Below, one piece after another: positions 22,692-53,127 of a DNA stretch of 64,000 nt. The translations under genes and the position numbers were made by a program. The notes beneath the pieces are model-generated. The model worked only from the letters and a program-made list of their open reading frames with translations, made no database searches and was not told the DNA's origin. Within the stretch, counting starts at the first letter, position 1, and each line of letters starts with the position of its first letter. Origin of the DNA: Piscicola geometra (lineage: Eukaryota; Annelida; Clitellata; Hirudinida; Piscicolidae); NCBI GenBank assembly GCA_943735955.1, contig OX030963.1:3073344-3137343 (forward strand). Direction: 5' to 3'.

Positions 22692-22853
22692 TAACCCGTT
22701 TTTTCTCGAATTTTTATTTCATTTATTTTTACAATTTCTTTTTCACAATACAATCAATTGATTAAAAAAGCAAAAAAATTGATATGATGAAAAATTTTTG
22801 TCTAGAACCAAAAATGTAAATTTTCCAATAATGGAGCACTGAGCATGATTAAC
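22692..22853. mobile_element. Possible piggyBac-type MITE
   Basis: Starts TTAACCCGTTTTTTCTCG and ends GAGCATGATTAA, with TTAA-like sites at both ends. Similar starts (TTAACCC.TTTTTGCTCG) occur at 40641 and 59120. The boundaries are tentative. Confidence 0.45.
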
Positions 22854-23420
22854 GCCTTAATCAATTAACGCACTTTAAAATGTTTAACGTCATTAAGTAT
22901 TTTAACGCATTTAATACAAATACACGCATTTAAAAATTGTAATGCATTTAAATTTATCAAATTAAACTGTTTTTCTGTGTTGATTACATTTTCAGCAAGT
23001 GAACACAAACAGTCTCTTAATTTCATGTCAACAAACGAATGGGAATAATTGCAATTCATCAAGAAACTGTTTGTAGATTTTAAACAGAACTTCTAGGCGG
23101 TGAAAAATACGTAACATGTTAAATAGTGTTACTTGCAATTTGTCACTCTACACAAAAAGTATGCACTTCAGAAAATGATCCAGTTTAGTCATTCGTTTCA
23201 AAAGAAAATTTTCTTTTCCAACTGAAGCATAAATATTAATCAAAATATCAAATGGTTAAGAATTGCCACATCATTAAATTCCCCTGATTTAAACAATTTC
23301 AAAAAAATGAAAGTTCAAGAAACGAGTAGAAAATAAACCTCCAAAACTATACAGCCTTTACCAAACAAGATACTACGAACATATGTAACTTCAGATTCTG
23401 TAGATGAAGATACCTCAATG
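22850..23420 (+). repeat. hAT-type remnant, 5' part
   Basis: Parallel to 17600-18160: AACGCATTTAA words, then GCAAGTGAACACAAACA, AACAAACGAATGGGAA and ACTTCAGA.GATGATCCAGTTTA in the same order. No open frame remains. It is cut at the right by the TIR element at 23424. Confidence 0.6.
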
Positions 23421-23423
23421 ATA

Positions 23424-25320
23424 GGGTGCTTCCATCCATAATGCTAAATTTTTAAATTAGGTATTCATTATCGACCAACCCATCATTTGATGATGTCTCA
23501 CATAAAAACTCAATAGCCAAAATATTTCTTAATTAAATTAATATTTAGAACATGCTCAACACGTTTCAAAATACACGTTTTTACCATTTTTATCGATTTT
23601 CTGACCAAATATGGCAAATACGTATTTTAGAACTTAATGGATGACCTTACTGGTTCAGAACGGGTTAAAGTCGATCGACTTCCAATTCTGGTTTCTGGAC
23701 AGGATGTGGGAAAATTGTTAGCTGTCCCTAAGCTCCAAGATGGCACGGCGGCTTCAATGTCACAAGCAATCACACAAACTATTGATGAATGGGGCTTGCG
23801 AGACAGGATCAAGGGTCTCTGCTTTGATACAACGCCTTCAAATGCTGGAACAAAAGGTGGCACTTGTATTCGTCTGGAAGCAGAGCTTGGTCGACAGTTA
23901 ATCAATTTGGCATGTCGTCACCACATCTCCGAAATTATTCTTGAAAAGGTTTTCAGCGTTCATGACGTCTCAAGGTCTCCTAACATGGAGTTGTTTGGTC
24001 ATTTCAAAATTTGTTGGCCCCGTATTGACCAGAAGTTATTTTGTACAGCAGTTGAAGATAACACTTTAGCAAGTATGATAGCTCCTTGGAAGGATGATGT
24101 CATAAAGTTTGCACAGTCTCAGCTGAATAAATTTCAACCTCGTGACGACTACTGTGAATTGCTTGAACTGTCTATCATTTTCTTAGGAGGCACACCTGAA
24201 CGTGGAATACGGTTTCGGTACCCTGGTGCTATTCACAGAGCTCGATGGATGGCGAGGGCCATTTATTCCATAAAGATGTGGTTATTTCGCAAACAATACG
24301 ATCCACTAGACGCAGGCGCCAGCTGTCGAAAATCTAGAAGTCTTTCCTATGGTCAGAAAATATGGCATCACCTGCAAGAAGTAAGTTTGTTCATCACTAA
24401 AGTATATCTGAAATACTGGTTTGAAAGTCCAGCTGCAAACTGTGCTCCACGACAAGACCTTGCACTGTTATGTGCTTTATCTGAATATCCAAATACTGAA
24501 ATTGCCAAGGCTGCCACTACAGCCTTTGAGCGACACCTTTGGTATCTCTCTGAAACACTTATTGCCTTTGGCTTCTTTGATGATGCTGTCACTATAGAGG
24601 AGAAGCGCTTGATGGTAGTGGCACTCCAAGAAGTTGAAGGCTCAGATGAGCCTCTAAAACGAATTCAGCCATTTGAGCATCCAACTACTAAGAAACTTCA
24701 CAACTTTGTTACAAAGAACACTAACTATTTCTTCACGATTCTTGGCATATCCCAGGACTTCTTGCAGGTCGATCCCAGTGAGTGGGAATCTCAATCAGAG
24801 TATCAAGAAAGCAAACGACTTGTGCAATCTGTCAAAGTCGTCAATGACTTGGCTGAACGTGGGGTTGCGTTGATTCAAGAGTTCAACACGAGTTTGACAC
24901 GCAATGAAGAACAGAAGCAATATCTCCTTCAAGTCGTCGAGGACCATAGAAAAAAGTTTTCGGCACCGACTAAGTCATCAGCAGTTGATGCCAAGTTACA
25001 GTTAGTTCCCAAAGAACATAAACGTTAGGACTTTTGAATGACTTTTGATGACTATTGAATATTAATACTGATAATTTTTATTTTGACGCTGGATAAATTT
25101 TCAGTTAATAAAGTATCTACAACTGTCATAGATGTGTTCTACAGGTTTTAACTCGCGATCGCAGGTTTTGACACAAATATTGAAAACTTTGAAAGCGTTG
25201 AGCATGTCCTAAATATTATTATTTTCCACCAATTTTTTTTTACAGCCTTTTTCTAACTAGCATCATGTAATGCAGGGTTGGCAAACACGATCCTGATACT
25301 TTCATTTTTTGGAAGCACCC
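23424..25320 (+). mobile_element. TIR DNA transposon with one ORF
   Basis: Inverted ends GGGTGCTTCCA (23424) and TGGAAGCACCC (25320), each followed outward by TA, bracket the 463-codon ORF. The TA could be a target duplication. The superfamily is not recognised from the ends. Confidence 0.7.
23637..25028 (+). CDS. Transposase-like protein, N-terminus truncated
   Basis: A 463-codon uninterrupted ORF. It resembles a family of invertebrate transposon-like proteins known to me only as uncharacterised. Its diagnostic blocks are MDDLTG..., VSGQDVGKLLAVPKL, LCFDTTPSNAG..GGTC, and ACRHHISEIILEKVF. The Asp in CFDTT and the Cys/His block suggest an RNase H-like DDE fold. An in-frame TAG lies 15 bp upstream of the Met, where relatives have a longer N-terminus with a first acidic motif. 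The copy is therefore probably truncated and inactive as a transposase, although the rest is surprisingly intact. It sits between GTPase copy 1 and the Sec23 exons. Confidence 0.75.
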   Translation: MDDLTGSERVKVDRLPILVSGQDVGKLLAVPKLQDGTAASMSQAITQTIDEWGLRDRIKGLCFDTTPSNAGTKGGTCIRLEAELGRQLINLACRHHISEIILEKVFSVHDVSRSPNMELFGHFKICWPRIDQKLFCTAVEDNTLASMIAPWKDDVIKFAQSQLNKFQPRDDYCELLELSIIFLGGTPERGIRFRYPGAIHRARWMARAIYSIKMWLFRKQYDPLDAGASCRKSRSLSYGQKIWHHLQEVSLFITKVYLKYWFESPAANCAPRQDLALLCALSEYPNTEIAKAATTAFERHLWYLSETLIAFGFFDDAVTIEEKRLMVVALQEVEGSDEPLKRIQPFEHPTTKKLHNFVTKNTNYFFTILGISQDFLQVDPSEWESQSEYQESKRLVQSVKVVNDLAERGVALIQEFNTSLTRNEEQKQYLLQVVEDHRKKFSAPTKSSAVDAKLQLVPKEHKR

Positions 25321-25322
25321 TA

Positions 25323-29110
<3,788 letters not shown>

Positions 29111-29289
29111 GTTGCGAGGTTTGTGGGTTGATGAGATAGGAAGGAAAGAAGAGTGGTTTGGTGGAATAGGAATAGAATATGTTGTTTAAACGGCCATATC
29201 GAATAAAAAGAATATATAGAACACTGAGTACGTAACCTAAAAGGCAGCCGCGTATTTTGACCCTAAGTTTTGGACTCTGTGCCATCCTT

Positions 29290-30430
29290 AACATATACGT
29301 TTAGAAAAACATTTAAGAATAATTATCATAAAAATATGGTTAAATGTGGATTCTTTGAAAGCAAAAAAATTTTCAAATTCTAAATGTCAGGATATACTGT
29401 GAAGCCATACTTTTTGGCTTACTTAAATTTTTTTCTTAAAATAACAAAATATCTTTTATTGCCAAACTTCGTCAAAACCATCTCTCATTGATATAAATTT
29501 TATTGAGTAAAATTGTTAAACTTTTAAACCATTAAAAATCCGACGATTAAAAAAATATTCAATCAATTAGTTTTTATTTAAACTTTTTATATTTAAATTA
29601 ATTTTAATTGTAAAAAATATTCATGTTCAGAGCCTACATTTTTCCCGGCTATCCTATTAACGGACTGGGTATCTGTTTCCATCGCTAATATACCGTAAAA
29701 TACCTTGTTTTTTGTACAATAATAATCTTCAGATTTTGTAAAAAAAATAATTTTTTTTGGGTTCTTAGTTCAGAAATACATTGAGAAAAAAAAAGAATTT
29801 CTATAGGTGGTTAGTGTGTCGAACAATAATAATACCCGTATCTGAATTTCGAATATTATTAAGACTAATTTAATATGAATAAAGCGAGAAAAAAAGAGAG
29901 AAAAAATTTCAATATTTATCAATTTTGAATTTTTGGATTTAATGGAAAAAAAAAATATATTTTCTTACATTTTTAAGAAACAGTTATTTTAAAGTTTGCG
30001 AATATATTGGTGTTTTACGATACTCACTTGTTTTATAACTTGAATATGTTGCAGACTATGAAAGTATTTCATAATATAATGAAATATTCTGCTATTCATA
30101 TTATTCTTCTTTTTCATCATCCTGGTTCATATTTGAAAACCTTAACTTGTAAGATTCTGACTTTCCCAATTTATAAATTTTAAGCGCTTTTTACTTTATT
30201 TAAAAGCGTTATTCAAATATATTTGATTTATGAATAAAATTCTCCACTCAAAACAATCAAATCTTGTTCAACCCTCTTTTATCATGTTTCAGGGCTGTTT
30301 GGCTTCATTGAAGGCAAAATTGAATGTTGATTAGGCGTTCATAGTACTTTATTCGTGCCCTTTTATGATCTCCTTAATAAAAGACAATTCACTGTATTTC
30401 TTCATTTTTATTTTATTCTTTTTTTTAAAT
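29290..30430. other. No gene seen
   Basis: AT-rich sequence without recognisable coding blocks, terminal repeats or tandem arrays. Base composition changes sharply here from the GC-richer Sec23 block. Confidence 0.55.
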
Positions 30431-30434
30431 TTTC

Positions 30435-30690
30435 ATTTTATTTGAAATGAAATATTATTTATTTTATTTGAAATGAAATATTATTTATTTTATTTGAAAT
30501 AAAATATTATTTATTTTGTTTGAAATAAAATATTATTTATTTTATTTGAAATAAAATATTATTTATTTTATTTGAAATAATAATAAAATATTTATTTTAT
30601 TTTTAATGATATTACTTATTTTATTTGTAATTATATTATTTATTTTATTTGTAACGATAATATTATTTTTAATTTTTAATGATATTAGTT
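30435..30690. repeat. 31-bp AT-rich tandem repeat
   Basis: Repeats of TTTATTTGAAATAAAATATT plus ATTTATTT, decaying to the right. Confidence 0.88.
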
Positions 30691-31218
30691 CTTTTATTCG
30701 TAATGATATTATTTATTTAATATGTCAAGAATTATCATTTTCATTAAATTACATTTTAAAATTTAATTTATCATTCTCATATTATTTTTGAAACATTTTT
30801 TTATTTGGTTTTTTCTCTCTCTTTACAGACAGTTTTCTCGCTTACATTAAGTCTTTTTTTGTCAAAACTTTTCAGCAAAAACAATGATATGAAACACAAA
30901 TAATATTGCTGTTCTACCCAAATGTTCGATTCATAGACCCTTTAATATCGAATAATTGTTAGTATTCGACTTGAGCTCGATTCAGTAACGAATAGTTCCC
31001 TCAGATCGAAGGGCTCGAGTGATAATCAATAAAATCTCCAATGTATCCTAGCAATTTTGATGCGTTTGTTAGTTCTGAAAGCTTAATGCTATGATTATTT
31101 TTTTCAAAGTCAGCTTAAAACTACATAAAAGATGTTTAACTTTTAATCTCTTTCCTTCTGCATGCTATTTCTATTGATTTCTATTAATGATAATAAAACT
31201 GAAAATATCGATAATAAT

Positions 31219-31223
31219 AGTTC

Positions 31224-31261
<38 letters not shown>
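31219..31261. repeat. (AAT)n microsatellite
   Basis: Fourteen or so AAT units. Confidence 0.95.
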
Positions 31262-31262
<1 letters not shown>

Positions 31263-31842
31263 ATATAAAGAGAAAAATAATATGAAAAAAATCATGTTCA
31301 CCATCATTATCAATATGATTTCTCCCCTACTTTCCAATTCTCCATCCCACAGCGTCTGCATTATTATGTCTTGTTTTTTAATGTTCTTATTTTTTCACAA
31401 TTATGTTACTTTTTCGTATTTTTATGACTATAATTCTGCATACCATCTTTATATATATTAGACAATGGTTCTAAATTGGTTCATAAATTGATAAAGTTCA
31501 TTCATTTCTTCAGTTTTGGTTAAAATTGGTCGAAAGCTTTTTGATTTAGGTTTTTATTTTAATGCAAATTAATGTTTCAGTGATGGGATTATCTTAATTT
31601 CATTAACTAAACTAAGAATTATTTTTTCATCAATTACCTATTAATTAATTAAATTTATAATTAACCCTTTATTCATTTAATTCTTAAGCATCTTTCTAAG
31701 GCTGATTGCTCCAATCTACCCATTCTTTCACACCTACTCTCCTCTCCCAACTCACTCTCTCTCTCTATTATTCTTAATATCATTTTCTATTAATATATAA
31801 ACTCTTTTTTTTTCTATCTTTCTAATTTCGTTTTGCGAACAG

Positions 31843-32206
31843 TCACTCACTCACTCACTCACTCACTCACTCACTCACTCATTCACTCACTCACTCACTC
31901 ACTCACTCACTCACTCACTCACTCACTCACTCACTCACTCACTCACTCACTCATTCACTCACTCACTCACTCACTCACTCACTCACTCACTCACTCATTC
32001 ACTCACTCACTCACTCACTCACTCACTCACTCACTCACTCACTCACTCACTCACTCACTCACTCACTCACTCACTCACTCACTCACTCACTCACTCACTC
32101 ACTCACTCACTCACTCACTCACTCACTCACTCACTCACTCACTCACTCACTCACTCACTCACTCACTCACTAACTCACTCACTCACTCACTCACTCACTC
32201 ACTCAC
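31843..32206. repeat. (CACT)n microsatellite, about 360 bp
   Basis: Almost pure ACTC tetranucleotide array with a few CATT variants. The Thr-His-Ser-Leu frame across it is an artefact. Confidence 0.97.
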
Positions 32207-32209
32207 TTA

Positions 32210-33640
32210 TTTACCTGGACTTACTTCAAAGTTGTTTCTCTATGAATGAAGATGTCTTCCCAAGGAGTGAAGATGAAGATGGGGATGAGAAAGGGGAGGA
32301 TGAAATGATGATGTTAGTGGTAGTTGTACCAATGATGGTAAGATGATGATTACACGAGCTGAAGAAAGTTTATTCAAATAAAGAATACTTCTTCTATAGT
32401 TAGCAACCACCACGACGCTATGCTGATTAGCTTAAACCGGGGAATTTTTATGAATGATAGTCATCGTAGAAAACTGAATAACTTTAACTTATTAATGTTT
32501 TGACTAACGTCAATTTATAATTTAGGGTTGAAAAATGAATGTTATTTTCAATGAATATAATTTTAATAATATAAAAACTAAATAACAATTTTAAAAGCGA
32601 TAACTAGTTTTACACTATGTTATCCACAGTTTGGGCTACAGCATATTTTAAAGTTTTTCAAGTTGCTCTCTCAAAAAAGAGAGTATGAAAATAAATTAAA
32701 CATTTTTGAAAACTTCTTCAAAAGTTCTATAAAATATGTCAAAGGATATTAAATTTGATGAGCAGGGAATGAATTATAATTTTTTTAGACAAGGGTGAAA
32801 TTTTTATATCAAAACTCTCTAAAATCAGCAACATATTTAAAAACCCTTTATTAAATTTTGATAATAAATTTCATTTTTTTCAAAATTATACTAAAATCAT
32901 TGAGTTAAACCTATTTTTGAGCCCTCAAGTCCGGTAAACGGATAAAAAGTCTTCCGGATAAAAAGTCTTTTGGATAAAAAGTTTTCAGAATAAAAAGTCT
33001 TCAAGAAAAAATTTTCATTGAAAAAAACTTTTTATATAATTTTATTAATTTTAATTAATTTAAAATAATTTTTAGAAACAAATTTAATTAATAAATAATA
33101 ATAAAAGACTAACTAGTTATTTAAAACATTTTTAGCTTATGTTGAAAATATCCAATAGAAGACATGAAACTTTCAGAGTTTTATGAGAAATGTGGTTAGA
33201 GCTCCAAAGAGGAAAAGAATAATCTGGAAGGAGAAGTGATTTTTATATAATTTTGATTAATTAAAAAATTTTTTAGAAACAATTTTAATTAACATTTACT
33301 AAGAAGAGACTAATTAATTAAATATCAAATAGAAGACATGAATAATCTGGAGGAAGAAGTGCTAGGGTCTCAGATTGAGCACCAGTGCAAAGCTTGCAAG
33401 CACCCACTGGAGGAAGAAGTGCTTTTTACATAATTTTATTAACTTTTTACATAATTTTATTAGCTTTTTATATAACTTTATTAACTTTTTATATAATTTT
33501 ATTAACTTTATTAACCTTTTATGTCATTTTATTAATTTTTATGAATGTAAAATAATTGTTATAAACTATTATAATTAATTATTTTAAACATTTTGTAGCC
33601 AATTTAGGAAATATCAAATAGAAGACATAATAATCTAGAC
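32210..33640. other. No gene; local duplications
   Basis: GGATAAAAAGTCTTC repeats at 32935-33010 recur at 55945-55985. From 33010 to 33640 a block containing TTTTTAGAAACAA, GAC.TAATTA and ATCAAATAGAAGACAT is repeated about three times. No coding potential was seen. Confidence 0.55.
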
Positions 33641-33654
33641 TGCCAAAAATCGAA

Positions 33655-34655
33655 AGTCTTCAAGCACAACAAAACTAAAGTCCAGCATATGCAGTTTCCA
33701 GCTTCCGACAGGTTCCAAACAATTCACATAAATATTGTTGGTCTTCTGAAGCCTTCAAAAAATACCCTTGCACCTTACCCCTCGGAAAAGCGATATCTGA
33801 TCACTATGATCGACCGAACAACGTGATGGTTTGAGGTTGTACCAGCTTCAAATATCACAGCTGAATCTATTGCTGATGTCTTTTTGACCGCGTGGGTTTC
33901 TCGTTTTGGCGTGCCGCTCCATCTTGTAACGGACCGGGGACGCCAATTTGAGTCAGAACTCATGAGTCATCTCTCCTCATTGATTGGTTTTCATCGTTTA
34001 CGAACAACAGCTTATCACCCTCAATCAAACGGTATGATCGAACGATTTCATCGCACACTAAAGAATGCTCTAAAGACTCGACAAGATGATTGATTGATCG
34101 CATTGCCCTCTGTTTTGCTAGCACTTCGTTGTTTGCCAAATGAACATGGTATTTGTCCTTTTACAGCTGTCACTGGCGCCTCACCTCTTATGCCTTCCAC
34201 AGCGCGCTCTGCGTTGAGGATGCCTGAGTTGGTTTTACGGTTATCTAAGAGTATGTCGGACATAGATTTTTCATCATTATCTAAAGGTGTTCATCATACA
34301 CCTGATCGTTTATTACATGGTATTATTTTAAATAAGGGCGATTTTGTGTTTGTTCGAATTGACCGTGTGCGTCGCCCACTCGAATCGCCTTATCAAGGTC
34401 CTTATGACAAAATTGTAAAAATTAAGATGTCCAATGACGAAGTTGCTACAGTAACGCGTGATCGTATTAAGTTGGCTCACATTAAGAAATATACAGTTCG
34501 TCCTAAGCCATTAACAAATTGTAATATTATTACGCAGCCAAGCGTTGTGAGCACCCACAGTCGAATAAAACATTACAGCGTCGAGTTAGATTTGCAGAAT
34601 GAAATATTATTATTTATTTTTCTTCTCTGCTGTAGGACTTATTTCCATTCTTAGT
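33655..34655 (+). pseudogene. Ty3/gypsy integrase remnant
   Basis: Frames from about 33660 carry an integrase core: HINIVG, LVTDRGRQFESEL and the E of GMIERFHRTLKNALK, then a C-terminal part with GDFVFVRIDRVRRP..YQGPY. An in-frame TGA interrupts it near 33822 and another near 34091. The first acidic residue of the DDE triad is Asn here (family HIDIVG). The copy is therefore dead in at least three ways. No protease, reverse transcriptase or RNase H precedes it, so it is 5'-truncated. Confidence 0.88.
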
Positions 34656-34727
34656 CATTTTCGTTTATAATTTGATAATAGTTTTTTTATTACTCATTGG
34701 CTCCGCCATCTGCGAGGGGACTATTGC

Positions 34728-34857
34728 AGCGTGCCGCGTTTGTAAACTATGTGCACACGGCCACTCCTTAGACCCCTTTGTCTCGTACTATATATAAGGA
34801 ACCTTTCTGATTAATAAACCTCTCTCTCTTGTCTCCATATTTAAAACTCATTTACAT
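34728..34857 (+). mobile_element. Probable 3' LTR of the gypsy remnant
   Basis: After a purine-rich GCGAGGGGAC (a possible polypurine tract) comes TTGCAGCGTGCCGCG, then a TATATAAGG promoter-like box (about 34791) and AATAAA (about 34814). This order is typical of an LTR. No second LTR is visible, so the borders are tentative. Confidence 0.55.
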
Positions 34858-34869
34858 AATATACAGAAA

Positions 34870-36180
34870 AAATTATTCATTAAACAACAAGCATTTGAAG
34901 GAAACTGAAAAACTTCACATTGACTTTTTCGATAAGTTGATTTTTGCTTGCTGAACCCCATTGACAATGAATGCTCAACATGGCCAATCCATTTACCGGG
35001 TTTCACTTACAGTGCTTCTCAGCCATTTAAATCTATAAATGATTGTCCGCGTATCTCCTGCATCTTTTAGTTTTAGTTCACCGAATGAAGCTTAAGTAAC
35101 ATTCTACAGTGCTGGTAGTGCACGTTAGAATGAGTGAAATTAATAATGACCAAACCAACGATTATCTCAGGGTCAAAGTTTTAATTTGTTAAAAATTTAT
35201 AAAATGTGTCAGTGATATCAATAGCACTAAGTTTGTTAAATTCTAAAAAAAACTGATTTTTATATATTTTATATTCATACTCACATCAATGCCTAACCCT
35301 TAAACACCAACATTCAATCGTTCACTGTGCTTTTAATTGTGAAGTTATCTCGTTGTAATCTCATAGCTCGGTTTAATTTTGTATTGACAATCTAACACAC
35401 TTTTCAAATGTGAAATATCGTTTAAAGTTTTTCAGATTTTAAATCATAAGTTTCCAAAATTTATAAGAATAATTAACAAGAAGTTTAGAGAAATCTCGAA
35501 GATTCATTCATGAGCATTATCTCTGGAATCTTAATGTACTTTCTCATGATCTGTAACAAACTTATTTTCATATCTGTCTTTCACAAATTGTATTTTTACT
35601 AACACTTCTACGTTTTAATTGACAATGTTTTCAGTCCTTATGTGGTCATTTTCAACAGTTCTTTTCCTTCAAACAAACATGAAGAGTTGTAAATTAAAAC
35701 TTAAAATAAAGTGGACTATTTGCGATTTTAAAGGGAACCACCAATAACATTGCAAAGGATTAGTTGATAAGCTATAAGAAATGACTGAGACTGATGATAT
35801 ATTAAAATCCAATTACACTCTCTCAAGCTGTCAGACCAATTGATGCAAATGTTTCAAGTCCGAAAGGCTTTGTATAAGTAGATGCCATAAAAGTCTTACA
35901 TGCAAAAACAAAAATTAAATAGTTTAAGTTATGTTTTCGAGACGGTTACAAATGCCATTTTTTCATTTATTGATTCAATTATTTTTAATTTGAAAACAAA
36001 TGAAAATATTTTTCGAAAACTTTTATTATGAAATGTTGAAAAAACGTGTTACAAAATTAAAACGTTTGAATGAAAAGAGCTTGATAAATAACTGAAGATC
36101 TGAATGTTTCATTTGAACTGGTCATTACGCGAAATTACTGGTTTTTCAGGTTTTACGCGAAATGCCTGATTACGCGTTTT
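34870..36180. other. No gene seen; repeat pair
   Basis: AT-rich. The stretch 35290-35450 has a diverged relative at 36860-37010 (ACACCAACA...TTCACTGTG..TTTAATT..GAAGTTAT...TGTGAAATAT). No coding blocks. Confidence 0.5.
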
Positions 36181-36184
36181 GACT

Positions 36185-36476
36185 GTAACACCCCACTTCC
36201 CCCACTTCAAAAAAAATTAACTTCTGTTTTGATACGAATATTTAAGTAAGCAATGAATAGTTTTATTTTAGACAGCTATAACTATAACTACACATAGTCA
36301 CAATGTATTACTATGTAAACATTCTGTTTTATTCCATGTTTGACGAGTTTGTTCGCATAAAAACAAGAGTTTAAAAATGTTTTTATTGAAAAAAGTGGGG
36401 GGGGGGTCCACATTAAAACGGACAAAAAGTGGGAGGGTCCGGACCCCAGAACCCCACAGGATCGCCGCCCATGATG
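36185..36476 (-). repeat. GGACCCC-rich DNA repeat, copy 2 (inverted)
   Basis: Inverted relative of 4836-5176 ending GGATCGCCGCCCATGATGAT. See that entry. Confidence 0.65.
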
Positions 36477-37244
36477 ATCATAGTATATGACTTGTTCGTT
36501 TTCAAAATGAAATGGAAGCCTTGTTACAGGTGGGTCTATGAAGTACAGTAGCATGTTGAAAATTATATAGGATTATTAAACTCGGTTATCTTGCGTTTAA
36601 TAACAATTTAATTTATTCCGTTTTACATGTGAATCAGTATTCTTGATCTAGGACCTCTTGAAATACTTTTAAGTGGAATATTAGCAATAATATTTGATAC
36701 TTCTTTATTAAAGAAAAGAACACTTATCTGGCTTTTGTAAACATAATTTTATAAATACTTGACAAGCGAAACAGTGTGGCAGATTTTCACATTGACTAGA
36801 AATGACTTCATCCTTAAGGTTTTTTTCAACAACAAAAACGGACTAATATTTTTAACGCTCAGACACCAACACGGGTCGATTTGACTCATACACATTATTC
36901 AATCACTCACTGTGTTTTTCATTTTAAAGTTATTTATTTTAATTTTATGACATATTCTTATTGAAATATTAACACATTCAGATGTGAAATATTATTTATA
37001 GTTTAGGTTTTACGGCATTCTAAAAAGTTGAGTAACGTTCGTGACAGGATATATAAAACCAAGGTCATTTTAGAGCGTCAAAACACTTGAGATGATCTTT
37101 TGTACAAAAGTTATAGTTTTAATCCATTTAAATAAACAAATTATTTTAATGCGATTGAAAATAACAATTGATATAATACAATAAAAAGTGAAAGAGAAAT
37201 TGTATTCATGAATTCCTAATTTCGGATGACATTGTTTTTCTCAT

Positions 37245-37450
37245 TTAGTCATTTATGTCATTAAAAGTTAATCAGTCATCTTGAGAAGATATCAATTTAT
37301 ACATACACTGAAACACAGACACACATTCATGAAGGTCGAAAATAAGGATGTTGCCAGGGTATATAATTGTGAAACTTGAGATTCATACAGGCATCTGATT
37401 TGAAACCCGAAGAATCTATAATAAGATATTTCCAAGAAATTCACAGTTTT
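37245..37450 (+). promoter_or_regulatory. Promoter region of GTPase copy 2 unit
   Basis: TATATAA at 37360-37366 lies in GTTGCCAGGGTATATAATTG. The whole 200-bp block (TCATCTTGAGAAGAT, ACACTGAAACACA, GAAACTTGAGATTCATACA) is repeated upstream of copy 4 at 54955-55160. Conservation of this block in front of two first exons marks it as the core promoter and 5' UTR. Confidence 0.7.
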
Positions 37451-37688
37451 TAAAACTTAGGGCTACAAAAAAGCACAATCAGCTTTTGAAAGTTAGTGGG
37501 TCTGTGAAGGCTGTGAGCGAGTGAAAACTTCGAAGAATACTAATAAGTGTTATTATGTTATCATCAATATTACCATAATACTAATCATCATAACTATCAT
37601 CACCATCATAATCATCAAAATCACCATCATAATCATCAAAATCACCACCAATACCATCACCATCGAAATTATCTTAGATACTGGCAGT

Positions 37689-52007
<14,319 letters not shown>

Positions 52008-52519
52008 ACTCTTACTTTCCTGTTGATTTTGTTTGAGGTTTTTAAAGTGGGACATACAGTGGTCAAACAAAGTATTCGAACACGAAACAGTTTTTACTTC
52101 AATTGCAAGTTAATTTTTTTGCCTTTATATTAAAGTAATCCCATGGCTTTCTTAGTCACACATAAGGGGAAAAATAGACAAAATATTATAAAATTGAACT
52201 CTAAAATTATTATTTTTCGATTTATTAAATAAAATGCCATTTATCTTTAACTTTTTGAAATAAAATATTGTACAGAATAAAACTATTAAAACAAATCGCA
52301 AGAACTATTTATTCTAAAGATAGCCTGAACGAAATAGTCATATCTTGAATTGTCTAAAAATGTTAGTTCTTCCGTGGATTTCCTAATTCTACACATTGCC
52401 TGTAACATTAACACGTCATAAGTTTAAATTTTAAAAGCATCGACTTATGGTTCTAAAACTAGAAGTAAATTTGTGAAAAAGATGGTTTGTCTGTACAACT
52501 AAAGGATAAAAAATGTTGA

Positions 52520-52980
52520 ATATTTTCTGCATGTAGGTTTGCTGCACATTGAGCATTTCAATCCCGTTTTTTGTCACTGGTTCTTGGACAGCGCTGACAC
52601 CGAACCCTTTTCATGACCAAACTTTGGGCATCAGCTAGATGTTTTTGTATTCTTCTACATTTTGACATTAAAGTGCCACTTTTACTTTTTTCCGCTGCTC
52701 CATCATCATAATCGTCCTTGATATCATCATTTGAAGACACCTCCATGTCGTCCTTACTGCTATCAGCATTTGTGCTCTGATCTGAATTACTTGTACTCGG
52801 CATACAGTATTTGACGTAATCATCTTTATCACTAGAATAATCTGTCTTTCCTGACGCAAGGCGTGAATTGTCATCCCTGGATATGAAGTCGACGACACGA
52901 GTTGCCAGAGTCAAAGACGATGGTCGGACTGTCGGCTCCGGTGCCTCCAGTGCACTGATCGTTCGGTAGTCGATGCACAT
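52520..52980 (-). pseudogene. piggyBac-like fragment with Ser/Asp-rich region
   Basis: The - strand frame reads DDYVKYCMPSTSNSDQSTN..SSKDDMEVSSND and then VRCQRCPRTSDKK. A shifted frame continues [11 protein letters not shown], so the Cys-pair zinc-ribbon is broken by a small frameshift. It is related to 14374-15095. Confidence 0.55.
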
Positions 52981-53127
52981 GGTTTCATGAGGGAACGCTT
53001 CACATTTCTACGGGCAGCGTTGCAAATCTGGCAATTCAAGTTATAATTTTATGCAGCAAGCAATTTAATAAAAGATGCGAATTTTAATGATAAAATTAGG
53101 CAGAAAGGTAATTGAAGATTAGCTTAC

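Noticed and set aside
31833..32249. 138-codon Thr-His-Ser-Leu frame
   Set aside because: Simple translation of the (CACT)n array.
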